This document shows positions 1-11,140 of a stretch of DNA of 64,000 bases, piece by piece. Location: contig OX104124.1 of the NCBI GenBank assembly GCA_944474755.1, positions 43,477,342-43,541,341 of the forward strand, given 5' to 3'. Position numbers and translations under genes: made by a program. This DNA is from Limnoperna fortunei. Lineage: Eukaryota > Mollusca > Bivalvia > Mytilida > Modiolidae. Under the pieces are notes generated by a model that worked only from the letters and a program-made list of their open reading frames with translations, was not told where the DNA came from and made no database searches. Within the stretch, counting starts at the first letter, position 1, and every line of letters starts with the position of its first letter.

Positions 1-390
1 ACTTAAAACCAAAAAAGAATATTTATTCGCATTTGGATATTTTTCGAACACACTTTTATAAAAAAAGGTGAGCAAAATGAGCAGAAAACGCTTTCAATTT
101 ATTTGTATATTGCAAAACGAGCTTAATTCTTCTTTAGTGATGGTGAAATGCATCTAAGATTTTGACATATGATCTACGAGCTGAATAAACCTCAAATAAA
201 AAAAATCTGAATCCTCTTTCGATCGAACCTATATTAAGTAAAACAGTTGGGCATTAACAAATTGAACTGGATATTGAAGTTAAGCTTTAAGTGAAATATA
301 AGACAAAGAAAAATAATAACTTTGATATCTATGTTATATATGGTTAATTTAGGATCAGAATGCATTATCCTTTAGTATTAAAGGAAATAC

Positions 391-475
391 ACATTTATGT
401 TAGGTTTGTTTCTGATAAAAGAGTAAATACGAAATTAACGTTGATAATTGAATGTTTTTATCTACGCACTTATGT
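391..475 (+). repeat. Dispersed repeat, left arm of an inverted pair
   Basis: This stretch, including the core TTTTTATCTACGCACTTA, matches the reverse complement of 3291-3355 over roughly 60-80 bases with small gaps. The arms lie about 2.8 kb apart and face each other. They could be two copies of a small repeat, or the ends of a larger decayed element. No transposase lies between them. Confidence 0.45.
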
Positions 476-3290
476 TAAATGTGCTATAATCTCAACCTAT
501 GGCGGAATATTTAAAGATAATTTAATTTGTGTTAATATATTTTAATCGATCTACATTTTGATGTTGTTTAGAGACTGTGGTGTTTCTCACGTGTTACATT
601 ATTTTAGATACATTTTTCGTTTTCTTTTTTTAAAGGGTATGTGGGTGGGGAATTTTTAATTTTTCGCAACTTTAATTTCCGTCGTTTATCGTTTTGTTTA
701 ATGCAAGTATGCAAATTGTAGTGTAGAACTGTGTCATTTTTTTCAAAATCTGTTATTTTATGTGTAACATTAATTGCTGGTTGTTTAAGTTAGCCTTATT
801 CTCAGTAAATTTATCTTGCACTGATCATTTTCTTTTTTTCTTATAATTACAACGTAACATGTTAGTCTTGAAATCCGACTGTTCATGCAACGGTTAGTAC
901 AAATTTAAGTCGGATAATTGAGATCAAAGGCAGTTAAGAACATATGATTTTAGATTTCATGTTAGGTTGTATGACACACGAAAACGAAGATGCAATTTTG
1001 AAACTGGATAATTTCAATTGTACAAATAGGGTATACTGTGCAATTGATGTACTTCTCATTGTATTTTTCTTTTATAGTGTTCAATTTAAATTTAAATTTT
1101 ACAAATTGAGTGTCATTATCCGAGACTATACTGCATTGCATTTTCTATCAATAGCACCTGGTATAAGCAAAAATACGAGTTGGATAAATGGGAAAACACT
1201 GATATGAAGTACACCTTTTGACGTATTATTTTATCAGCCTATAGGTGTGTCTTGATAATTTTATTATTTACTATTTATATATTGATTTCGTTCAAAGTAC
1301 ATTTAGTACACTACTTTATACCGTGAGAACGATGTACAGGTAAATATGAATTAAAAGTTTACTTAATTTTTATTAAAATCAGACATGTATTAGCTGGAAA
1401 AATAATATTCGCTCAGCCGAAGTCGAGGTGTAAATTTCTTTTTGAGTTTTGAAAATTCATTGTTACAACCTTTATATAATAGTTAATGATTGTTTATTAT
1501 ATGTTAATACTATAGGTATTTTTCGATTTTATCAATCCATGCCAACAATACATAAATGGAAATTTTGATTTTTTTTTGTTGTCCTAAACCTGTTAGACAT
1601 TATAATCAAACATGCGAGTCTTTTCCAAACCAGGTTGACGTTACAAACAACATTACCTGTGAACTATTTTTAGCACATGTTAGACATTGGACGTACACGT
1701 AACTCATAACGCATTACATCACCATGCAACACAAATAACACAAATAACATAGGGTCAATGCCTGTACTTATTCTTACTAGATTAAAGTTAATTTCAAATA
1801 TATTACTATTGTGGCTTGAAGTTTTATGTTATTGACAGTTGAACAGACAGTTACATAAATTGTATAACACATAATTAATCACATATAAAGCATCATGTTG
1901 CGGTAAAGTGATCTTGTTGATTATGTACACAAAAAGACAAACAAATACCTTAAGGTATGAGCTTCTAAACTAAACAATAAAACAAAAAGAGCAATATAAG
2001 GCTAAAAGTTTATTGGTTTGCATCAAGCACACATAATTAATATGTGGGTTAAATAAGCAAACGAGAATGTAAATCCCTCTGTTTAATGCTATTTCCTAAC
2101 AACACAGACATGAAAACACGCTTTTACGGCAATAAAAACATCACTGACCTACATTTGCACAATACATACAGAACCAACAAAAGCTACTCTTATTTCCAAA
2201 GACATATAAAAGGCGAAATAAATACCGTAATCTACGTGGATAATATGGCGATTTTATATATACAACTTTGTAATAAAATTATAATTTTTAGGTCCTCTAT
2301 ATGAATCAGCGCTTGTGCATTTGTTATTTATGTTACTGTATGGTATTACTAAATTTGTTATGTTTTATTTATTGTAGATATATTTTCAGGGACAACGATC
2401 TGAAAATAAACGCAACTGTCGTAAGGGAGATTTTCTATCGTATCATGTACACCAGTTACGCTATTATCTTGTCGCTATTTAAACAATATGATAAGTGACC
2501 AGGTCGAAATATGTTCGATAAGGGGAGTTAAGTATAAACGAACTGTGAGTAACGAAGAGAATATAATTTATTTTTAAACGATTTTAAAGGTTCATGTGAA
2601 TGTAAGTGATTAATGTTTACGTTTGTAAGTGCTTAATTTGTTGTCCTCTTTATAAATTAAGTGATTTTATTGTTTAAGTGGTTAATTGGACTTTTGTTTG
2701 CTTTCTTGTCATCATATATATGTATTATTATTAGGTTTGCACAAACATGCTACATTACTGAAAACTGACAACAAATACAAGTTACAAACCTAAATGCATG
2801 CTAAAAGGGTGATTTTATTATTTTATTTAATACTAGCTTTCTCAACAGCAAAACACTTTGTATACATATTTTAAATATACTCGTCATTGATCTACAACAT
2901 CACCAGAATTAAATCGATTTTGATGTCATGCAAAGTATTGAGGCAAAGTTTAGATAAAAGTTATCGTATGAAAACCTAAACAAAGTTTACGATCTAAATC
3001 TTAAACTTTACACAAAACCAGGTACATTTCATAAAATTTATCTATAACCTACTTTAGACTAATAAGTCATCAAAGCGATGTTTCGATTCCCCAGATAGAT
3101 ATAACATATGGATGGGTGTTCCATTACTGTTGTTTATAGTTGTTTGTGTTTTGTTTGTAGTTTGTTTGAATGAGCAGCCAGTTGGATCTAGATGTATTCT
3201 AGTATTCTAGCAACATACATGAAACACGAAAAATAACTGCCAACAACGACTAAGACACGAACTCTAAATACGACATTCAAACTTATGTTA

Positions 3291-3355
3291 AGTGCGTAGA
3301 TAAATGCATTCAACAATAATTTCCTATTTACCCTCATTAAACCTTAAATAGATGT
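3291..3355 (-). repeat. Dispersed repeat, right arm of the inverted pair
   Basis: Reverse-complement match to 391-475. It ends about 40 bases before the gene 1 start codon, so repeat DNA lies directly at the 5' side of the gene. Confidence 0.45.
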
Positions 3356-3395
3356 TCAGATATATTGCCTTAACGTTTAGCTATACAAAAGCAGC

Positions 3396-3783
3396 ATGGA
3401 ACATACGCATATTTTTGAATGTTTTAAAAAATCCATTGTTAAATCAGACAGTTTTCTGACAGATATCTGGCATCAGTCTTATTTTAACCATCTTATTGTC
3501 ATAAATGACTTTGTTGATAACAAAACTTACTATTCATCAAGCATTACTAAAGACAAAGTCAGGAGGATTTGCAGACGTAATGCAAAATTCTCACTTAACC
3601 AATCTTCATGTAGAGTGGAAGCTAAGCTGCAGAGCGATTGTTCAATTATAATCAAGCAAAACCAACTACATGAACGTGTTGAAATTACTTGTCGGCACTA
3701 CGATGTTCCAATGTTCAGCCCTCCATGGACGCCAGACACATTAATCATGGATGATCTGTTGGATACATTTAACATTCCCGCAG
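3396..3783 (+). CDS. Gene 1, exon 1: N-terminal module of a Mab-21/cGAS-like protein
   Basis: This is the first coding exon of the first cGLR-like gene: 129 codons plus one base. The ATG at 3396 aligns with the starts of the two paralogous exons at 21284 and 39548. The exon ends in a donor (GCAG then GTAGGG) at the same place as the paralogs, just after the shared motif PPWTPDTLI-x-DDLLD-x-F-x-IP. Other shared blocks are LTDIWH, VINDFV and a basic R-R-x-N-x-K-x-SL stretch. No known domain, signal peptide or membrane segment is evident. The open frame runs a few codons past the donor and stops at 3797, which fits an exon end and not a complete small gene. A possible acceptor (GTTTAG) lies about 15 bases before the ATG, hinting at a 5' untranslated exon. 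Its function is unknown; its conservation suggests a real N-terminal domain. Confidence 0.7.
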
Positions 3784-3961
3784 GTAGGGGTAAATAAACG
3801 GAAAACAGAAAACTTGTTTGTGCTTTTAAAAACTTTGTTTTGCTTTATTTAAGTAGATATTGCACCAATATTATCTTTACTTTCAGTGTTGGTTAGTCGT
3901 GCATGTCTTTTTCAAACAAATATAGACGACTGAAGTGTTGTATTTTGCACTTTTTATAATG

Positions 3962-4150
3962 TCAGCTTCTAATTTGAATTCGATTTGAATTCGTGACACT
4001 AAATGAATCTGATACGCGGCAAGTTGTTGCCTTTTCACATTTCAACTGATCATATCTGAGATCATACTGGGAAAGTTCGCAGGGATCGTTTGAAGCTGTT
4101 AAATTGTCCAAAATACCTAATATTTCAGAGTTATTAGTGTCAGTCAACAT
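3962..4150 (-). CDS. Possible small antisense coding segment within the gene 1 intron
   Basis: A 62-codon frame on the minus strand whose predicted sequence is mixed and acidic and not low-complexity, beginning MLTDTNNSEILGILDNL. The ATG has an A at -3. It resembles no family I know. It could be a short exon of a gene nested in the gene 1 intron, or chance. No splice partner can be fixed. Confidence 0.2.
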   Translation of the reverse strand: MLTDTNNSEILGILDNLTASNDPCELSQYDLRYDQLKCEKATTCRVSDSFSVTNSNRIQIRS

Positions 4151-5116
4151 TTTGTTCCTTTCTATCCATACCGGTTGATTTATTGCGTGTCAACTTGTTC
4201 CCCGAAAACATCTAAATCAATCAATTTATCAGTTCAATTAGCCAGTTGCCAACATTATTTCTGAATAAAGACTTCATGTTAGGTCTTTGATTATCAAGAC
4301 TTACACCTTTTTGACAGGAATTTGATCTATTTCTTATTAAGGCTTTTCATTTTAGGAGGGATACTTTACTGTTAAACTGATACCCTAAATATTTCGGAGG
4401 TTACCCTTGTTCATCAAACCCTTTTCTCTACGAAGCTATTTTTTTGTCATACAAAATTTGTTTGCAGATAAACTGAAACCGTAGCAAATGTTACAATCAT
4501 ATTTGTTCAAACGTGGTCAGCAACGGATTGCGACACGTGCACAAAGGATATTTATGACTCCTTGTAGAAGTTATATTTCATATTTTAGTGAAAGGTCGTT
4601 TTAAACCTTTGTATGTCATGAGCCAGATTTGATACAGACTTGGGGTTTTCAATATTTTCTATCGATAACATTGATTTTCCTAAAAGTTTTGAAAAGGTCA
4701 AATGGTAACATACTAGTACTTGTTGGCCTTGTATTATGAACCAAGTTATCAAACTCGTTTCAAATGCTACAATATTATTGCAAACCTATCCTTTCTTTGA
4801 ACACTTTACATTATAATATTCCCACCCGTTTCCCTCTGTTTTCTTTCATTTTCAGTATTGTACGTTAACAATCTAGTTGACTCTCTGTTTGCAAGAGGGC
4901 GAAGATCTTTCAAAGGTTTCGGAAAATGTGCATACATTAAATACGTTAAGAAGCCCTATCATGGATAGGTTTATTATAAATCACATGACAGATTTTTAAA
5001 CTCATTTAACATGTTACGATGTTTTAAACTTTAATATAAATTTAAGACCTAAAAACTGTAATTTAAAATTATTTAAGATGGTAAAATAATAAAGCAAATG
5101 GAGCATGGGTATTCAG

Positions 5117-5335
5117 TCATTGTAGATAAATATTCTGTTCTAGGTTGATGCGATAAAATCGTTGATTGACATCACCACCATGTATTTCTTCAATGAATGG
5201 TATTTTAAATGTTTGTATTGGCCTACAAACTACTTCCTGGTCATGATAAATCGCAGCAGTGCACAGTTTTGATTTCAAAACATAGACCACAAGCAGTGAA
5301 ACGGAATAAAATATTAAAATTTTTATTTTAAACAT
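5117..5335 (-). CDS. Possible small membrane-anchored or secreted protein segment, antisense in the gene 1 intron
   Basis: From the ATG at 5335 (minus strand) the frame gives 72 residues: a short basic start (MFKIK), one hydrophobic segment of about 15 residues (ILIFYSVSLLVVYVL), then a polar region of varied composition. The layout fits a signal anchor, as in the first exon of a type II membrane protein, or a signal peptide. An in-frame upstream extension reaches 5428. No homology is recognised, and chance is a real alternative in AT-rich DNA, where hydrophobic frames are common. Confidence 0.22.
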   Translation of the reverse strand: MFKIKILIFYSVSLLVVYVLKSKLCTAAIYHDQEVVCRPIQTFKIPFIEEIHGGDVNQRFYRINLEQNIYLQ

Positions 5336-6886
5336 GACCGAAACACCATTGTACATTAACCATAATAAACGCAATCTAGATCTCAATAACCATATCAATG
5401 TTTGTGATTCATGTTCATGTTTTAACACAAAAATCTTTTCAACAACAATGGACGTGTTTGATGATCATAGTTTGCTACAATAGACGAGGATTTGGTTTTA
5501 TTTTAATAATTTAACAATAACTGACTTGTTATACGCGATATTTCTCAACCCTTGACTAACGGTTCGATGAATATATGTTTGTAGGTTGAGAAAACCCTAG
5601 AGCGACCCATATAAACGTCAGTAATTGATAATGATTCTTATCTTACTTTCGTTAACGTTTATAATAACTTTTGATTTGTTAAAAACGCTTAAACTATTAG
5701 TTCCAGATCCGTTGATACTTTCATGAATGACTAATCATTAAGCACTTTTTTGTTGCTAAAGGTACACACATATGGCGGCCATATGTCGAGTACACCTCAG
5801 GCAATAACGTTAGTCACAACAGTTACATTTTGGCGATGTAAATCTCTTTATGTAAACATCGAATAAACGAAAAGTTATTTGGTTTATTTTAAATCACATG
5901 ACAGATTATTAAAACAATTAGATATTTATTATTATAAAGGAATCACATGCTAAGAGAAATACGTACAAAATATTTTGACACTACACTTCGCAAATTTCGA
6001 GTGTGGACGTAAGTGAGTAGTTAAGCATACACAAGCGATGTTCGTTAATTTGTGTTACAGTTAATAAAGCATTTCAAATACACACAAGAGTTGTAAAACT
6101 ATCTTCTGTTTTCTCAGTCACAACAAATCAACGAGATGCGCAAGATGCACGTCTTTGCCACCAACTCCATGTTACAGCAATGTTCCGTTCATTATCACTG
6201 ATAAATCCATGAAACAGTGAAAGCTTTTGTTTTCCTAATTATACTAAAGAAAGAATGACTTGCTAAGCTTACGTTGCTTTGGAAAAGCTATGATGATACA
6301 ATTGACGTTACTCATAACGTTACATATAAACCGTGGAACAATGAGTAACGCTGGTATGCGGAATTCACGAAAATATTGATGTTGTTTTTTTTCGGCTTGA
6401 AGTAATAATCTATCGGTTTTTAATGACAGTCACTTCTTCCGAACCGTTTTTTTTTTGTTTTTCATTGACTATCAGCATGGCTAATATCACCATGTTTTTT
6501 CATTTATCAGAGGAGGGCATCCTTATAAATGCTTCTTTGTGATAATACTATATGCAAAGCTCAATAGACGGTGTCATTTATGTCCTAATTGTAGGACCTG
6601 GATTTTTCTTTTATTTATTCATATTGTAAAATATGTTTAATTTAAATACTTCAAAAGTTCAGGCCATGTTACAATGTTTTTTATTTTAACCGTTCATATT
6701 TGACCAGATATATCACGAGGTTTTTTAATGTTTACATTTTAATGACAAATTAATGAGACTGCCTAAGAGATAAAATTTAAAGATCAATTATTCCATGCAG
6801 TGTCATTAATAGCAATTCAAAATAACTGAAAGCCCAATAAATTGTTTTGTTTTAAAGTTTTATTTCTTTTGTACGCAACAAGAGAG

Positions 6887-9037
6887 AAAGACTTAACAAG
6901 TTTTACAAGAACTCGGAGATCTTATATAACTTCTTGTGTTATTCCATCGGAAGTGAACGTACCGTTAAATTAAGGCGGTGGTTTTTAAAAAGGATTTTTT
7001 TTGAGAAAGCCATTACCGGTGCAACGATGAAAGTCAGTGGCAGTAGGGCTGAAGGATTAGATATGAAAGGAAGTGACACAGATATAATGACAATAATTGA
7101 TAGTTTGGGTTCTGCAGACGAAAATACTCCAATATCTACTTCAAATGATGGTGTGTTTAGGTTACAATATAAATCTTTAAATCTGTCACCTGGATATGTG
7201 TTGGTTGAAATAATAGCAGATGACGAATGTTCATCTTTTCCAAGTTCTTTAGTTAAACAACTGTCGATTAGACTTACTGACGCTTGCAAATTTTTATGGA
7301 ATACAAAGATACACGGTCCTTCATTGACATTTTCATTATCTGGAAACGACGTAGATAATGTCACTGCTCTTAAAACTAAAACCTGGCCTGAAATAGTAAA
7401 TGAATGGATTGTCCGAAAACGGAAGTTTGGATGGCCATCACAAGAAATGATCAATGACATAGTAAGGCAGGGATGCTGTATTGTTCCTGTAGGTAGTAAG
7501 GCAAACCAAGAAAATGAAAGAGAATGGAGATTGTCATTTTCGCTTGCTGAAAAGGATCTTATTTTCTCTTTTAATCATACGCAACTGTTGGTATATGGAT
7601 TATTAAAGCTTATTCTTAAGGAAGTAGTAAACCCGAAAAAAGAAGTTTCAGAATTACTTTGTTCTTACTTTTTAAAAACAACATTATTTTGGATTATCGA
7701 GGAAACACATGCTTCTCTCTGGAAACCCCAGTTCATTATTTTATGTTTTCAACTATGCGTACAGCGTCTAAGTCAGTTTATAGGCGAGGAAAATTGTCCA
7801 AACTATTTTGTTCGCATTAATAATATGTTTTCCGGAAGATTTGTGAACAGTTATGGAAAGGAAAAGTTGCTACAAATATTACATGGCATTTCTGGAAGAG
7901 GACTTAGTTGGATTTCGGAAAGTGAAACAATGAATAAACTTAAGTTTTTTATTGAACAACCGTCAAAACTTCTTGAATTGAGACGATTGCAGAAAAGAAA
8001 AGATTTGATGGAAGTTATTAGACATATTTTGGACTTGGTATATGCTTCTAAAAAAGCTGCAAATTGCGTGTATGGCTTAAAAAAGGTTACATATAAAAAA
8101 TGGCTTACCTCGCTGCTCAGAGTGCCAATCGTTAGCACGTTATTTGTCCAAGAAATGTGTCATTATCTAGATTACCTGTACAAAAATCAAACACCCAGTG
8201 GCAACAAAAGAGTTTACAGGATGCAAAACTTAAACTTGTTTCTCTTGTGTGCTGGATGCAACTCTCACGCAGTTGTCGGGAAATTGATATTAGCTTCCTG
8301 GTTGTACAATAACGGAAAATTAATTGAAAGCTTGGAATTTGCTGATCTTGCGTTTGAATTTTCTAAATGCATACTTCCCTGTTTTGGTTTAGATACAGCT
8401 ACAATATTCCCATTTTATTTCAGAAGAAAACGAAGTTGATTTTATTGAAACTGCACTTCGTTTAACTGAGTCCAATGTACAATTTTTTGAAAATTCATGT
8501 CTACTTCCAAGTGAAATTAAATGCATTTGGACAGCATGGAAAAGATGTCTGGGTGGATTCGAACATAATATAAATAACTTCATATTTTTGCCAGAAGCAT
8601 ACTATCACTTTCTTCGATTTGTGTGTTTGTACAAACTAGGGGAACTACAACGCAGTCATGAAGAACTGGTTGCAATAGATAGTGTACAACCATATACGGG
8701 CTATTGGAATATCATTTTACGGATAACGGGAAATATGATAGAAAGCAAAACAGAGAATGAATGGATGAATCCTACAAATATATTTGACTTTTTCCGAAAT
8801 TTGTCGCCGAGCAACTTTGAGGGGTTTCGTATATCTACAATAACAGATATAGTAAAACAGTTGGACACACTAGGATGTAAGAAAAACCTCTTGAACACTA
8901 TTTTGCAGGAAAATGTGTCACAAATAACGGCGGAAGTAGAACATCTTATACAGCTAGACAACCAAGGATATAGCACAATCGTCTTTAACAATATTTTGCA
9001 GGAAGTATTGGCGGCTTTCGGAATATTTACATCTTAA
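6887..9037 (+). pseudogene. Gene 1, exon 2: Mab-21-type nucleotidyltransferase, frameshifted near its C-terminus
   Basis: Homologous to the intact exon at 23606-25686. The first frame (to a stop at 8439) holds the nucleotidyltransferase signature SGSRAEGLDMKGSDTDIM (GS motif plus the acidic D-x-D pair), the block W-P-E-I...GWPSQEMINDI...GCCIVPVG, WRLSFSLAEKDL, and SYFLKTTLFW, all typical of Mab-21 proteins. The second frame (from about 8432 to 9037) holds the C-terminal helical part and is fully open. Against gene 2, a net loss of about 14 bases near 8418-8431 shifts the frame. The ancestral acceptor has mutated from TGTAG to TGTAC (6870-6874). The nearest phase-compatible AG is at 6885-6886 and would remove about four residues. 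With that acceptor the product would be 646 residues and keep the catalytic core. It may be a truncated gene or a young pseudogene. Confidence 0.75.
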
Positions 9038-10137
9038 CCTTTACACTTCGCTGACTTTATGAAGAGATACTAAGTTTTATATGATTTTACTATGCAACTG
9101 TTATATCACCTTCAATGCTTATAGCGCTTTCGTCCGAAAATTGTGCATAATTATTAATTTATTTTAATTATAACCAATTTGCCAAAAGCATGGTCGTATT
9201 CTCGAAACATTATCTATAAATGAGTTATGTTTTTCTTTTTTTGTTCAGTACATATTTTGTTCCGAGCCGAAAATAATTTGAATAATAACTTGGTACTAGG
9301 TGTCTTTTCTGTGCCTTGACACAAGTTTTTCTACCAAAACTTATGTGTAAAGATTCGAAATAGCAAAAAACCTCAATGTAGAAATTACAAATAATAGTAA
9401 AAACATTTAACAGATTATTTTAAAAAGTATACTCAACAATCGAAATACAGAGACACACTTGAATAACATCCATACCTATTAGGCAAAGGCAGCGATTCAT
9501 TAATGCAGACATTCGATTGCTAAGCATATACCAAGATTTTGTTTACATATAGCGCTGTTTGTTTTGCTTTTTTTATATATAGGTCGATTAATTAGATGGG
9601 CTGCATGTAATTACATCGAAAAATTGTTTTCTTTGAGACAAAATATCGTCTGAACATGTATAACTATTTATAGGTTCTGCTAAATAAGAGTATAAAGTAC
9701 TTCCGCTATCGGATTTTCTGATAATAACATGTTATGGTTTCAGTTATAAAGTGAAATATCAAATTAAAAAAAATATTGTGTGAAATTTGAACATTAAGAA
9801 TTTCTTAAAGAATATACCTTAAATTTGCACACGCATTATCATAAAATAAATTATCAACAATATGTACACTTGGCCATAAGTTAGGGACCACCAGGTTTTG
9901 CTTTAAATAAATAAAAAAATATTGTTTCTGGTTCTTTGTAAATATTTTATCAACAAGAGCTAGGTTTGTAGTATCTATTGTTAAAACGCTTAAATTGCTC
10001 GATTCACGATACAATAACAATAGAGATTTAAAACACTACCCTCAGCTTTCGAAAACCCAAGTTTGGAGCCTTTTTTCATTTCATCATGTGCACGTGCGGA
10101 ATAGGTAAAATTTATCCTGTGTTGAAATCATTTCAGC
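9038..10137. other. Intergenic DNA between gene 1 and a Tc1-type remnant
   Basis: AT-rich, with no recognisable coding region. The minus-strand frame at 9805-10020 has no family resemblance. Terminal inverted repeats of the adjacent Tc1-type element were looked for here and not found with confidence. Confidence 0.5.
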
Positions 10138-11140
10138 ATGGTACGTCGAAATTTAGCAGAGAGATGGCAAGCAGTTGGTATGATAAGAGCTGGAATGACA
10201 CAGCGGCAGGTTTCAGATAGGTTCAATGTTAGCCATTCTGTCATCAGTAGGATAATGAGACAATATAATGAAACTGGTATTGTTGGGAAAAGCCCAAGAT
10301 CAGGGAGACAGAAGAAGACAACAGAACGAGTAGATAGACTACTTCGAAGACTTGCTAGACATCAACCTTTTACCATTGCAAACAGGTTGCGTAGTCGATT
10401 GAATGTCCATGTTAGAATCAGTAGACAGACAGTAAACAGAAGGTTAAACTGCGGAAGACTTCGAGCACGGAGACCAGTAAAGAGACAAGCAATTACACAA
10501 AGACATAGGGATGCCCGGCAGTGGGCGCGTGACCATATTCGCTCTTGGAAAAGAATTCATTGGTCCGTCGAAAGTCGTTTTCTTCTGAAACCAGTTAATG
10601 GTAGTATGCGGGTTTGGAGTCAACGCAACACAGTTTTTGATCCTGCAAATGTTCTGGGAACTACAGTTTTTGGTGGTGGCGGAGAGACAGTTTGGGGCTG
10701 CTTCTCATATGACTGTATGTTAGACTTGTATCCATTAGATGGCACATTAACTGCTTTAAAATACAGAGATCAGATTCTGGACCCCAGTATTGTGCCCCAT
10801 TTTGATGTGCATCCACTTGGAAACAGACCAGTGTTCATGGACGACAACGCAAGACCTCGTAGAGCACGCATCGTCAAAAATTATCTTGCAAATAGGGCAA
10901 TAGAGACATTAACATGGCCTGCCGTGTCTCCGGATATGAATTTGATAGAGCATGTTTGGGACTTTTCTCGGTCGGAAAGTGAATGAACGTGACCCTCCAT
11001 GTCAGAACATTCAAGAATTGCGTGATACTTTAATTCAGGAGTGGCAATTCCCTCAACGTAGACTTCAGAGACTTTTCCAGAGTATGAGGAGACGAGTTCA
11101 AGAATTGCACCGGAAGCATGGTGGATACACACGATACTGA
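10138..11140 (+). pseudogene. Tc1/mariner-type transposase, inactive
   Basis: A DDE transposase of the Tc1 group. The frame from 10138 has an N-terminal helix-turn-helix (TQRQVSDRFNVSHSVISRI), a second DNA-binding region, then the catalytic core. The usual WSDES block reads WSVES, so the first catalytic aspartate is replaced by valine (about residue 144). The second aspartate (about D236, in MDDNARP) and the glutamate (about E271, in SPDMNLIEHVWD) remain, with the 34-residue spacing of DD34E enzymes. The histidine normally following NARP is arginine. A frameshift near 10970 moves the last 60 residues into another frame ending at 11140 with the typical GGYTRY end. Both lesions predict no activity. 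This is an old insertion between cGLR-like genes 1 and 2. Confidence 0.88.

Larger units (their letters stand above)
1..3395. other. AT-rich intergenic DNA upstream of gene 1
   Basis: No convincing coding region is visible. The short open frames at 360-545, 944-1207 and 2086-2498 have AT-driven composition and no recognisable domain. Apart from one inverted dispersed repeat pair (391-475 and 3291-3355, listed separately) I see nothing specific. A 5' non-coding exon or promoter of gene 1 could lie here but cannot be placed from sequence alone. Confidence 0.5.

Noticed and set aside
3396..3797. Exon 1 of gene 1 (and its paralogs) as a stand-alone small protein
   Set aside because: The conserved motif ends exactly at a GT donor in all three copies, residues after it are not conserved, and the phase matches the downstream exon in gene 2.
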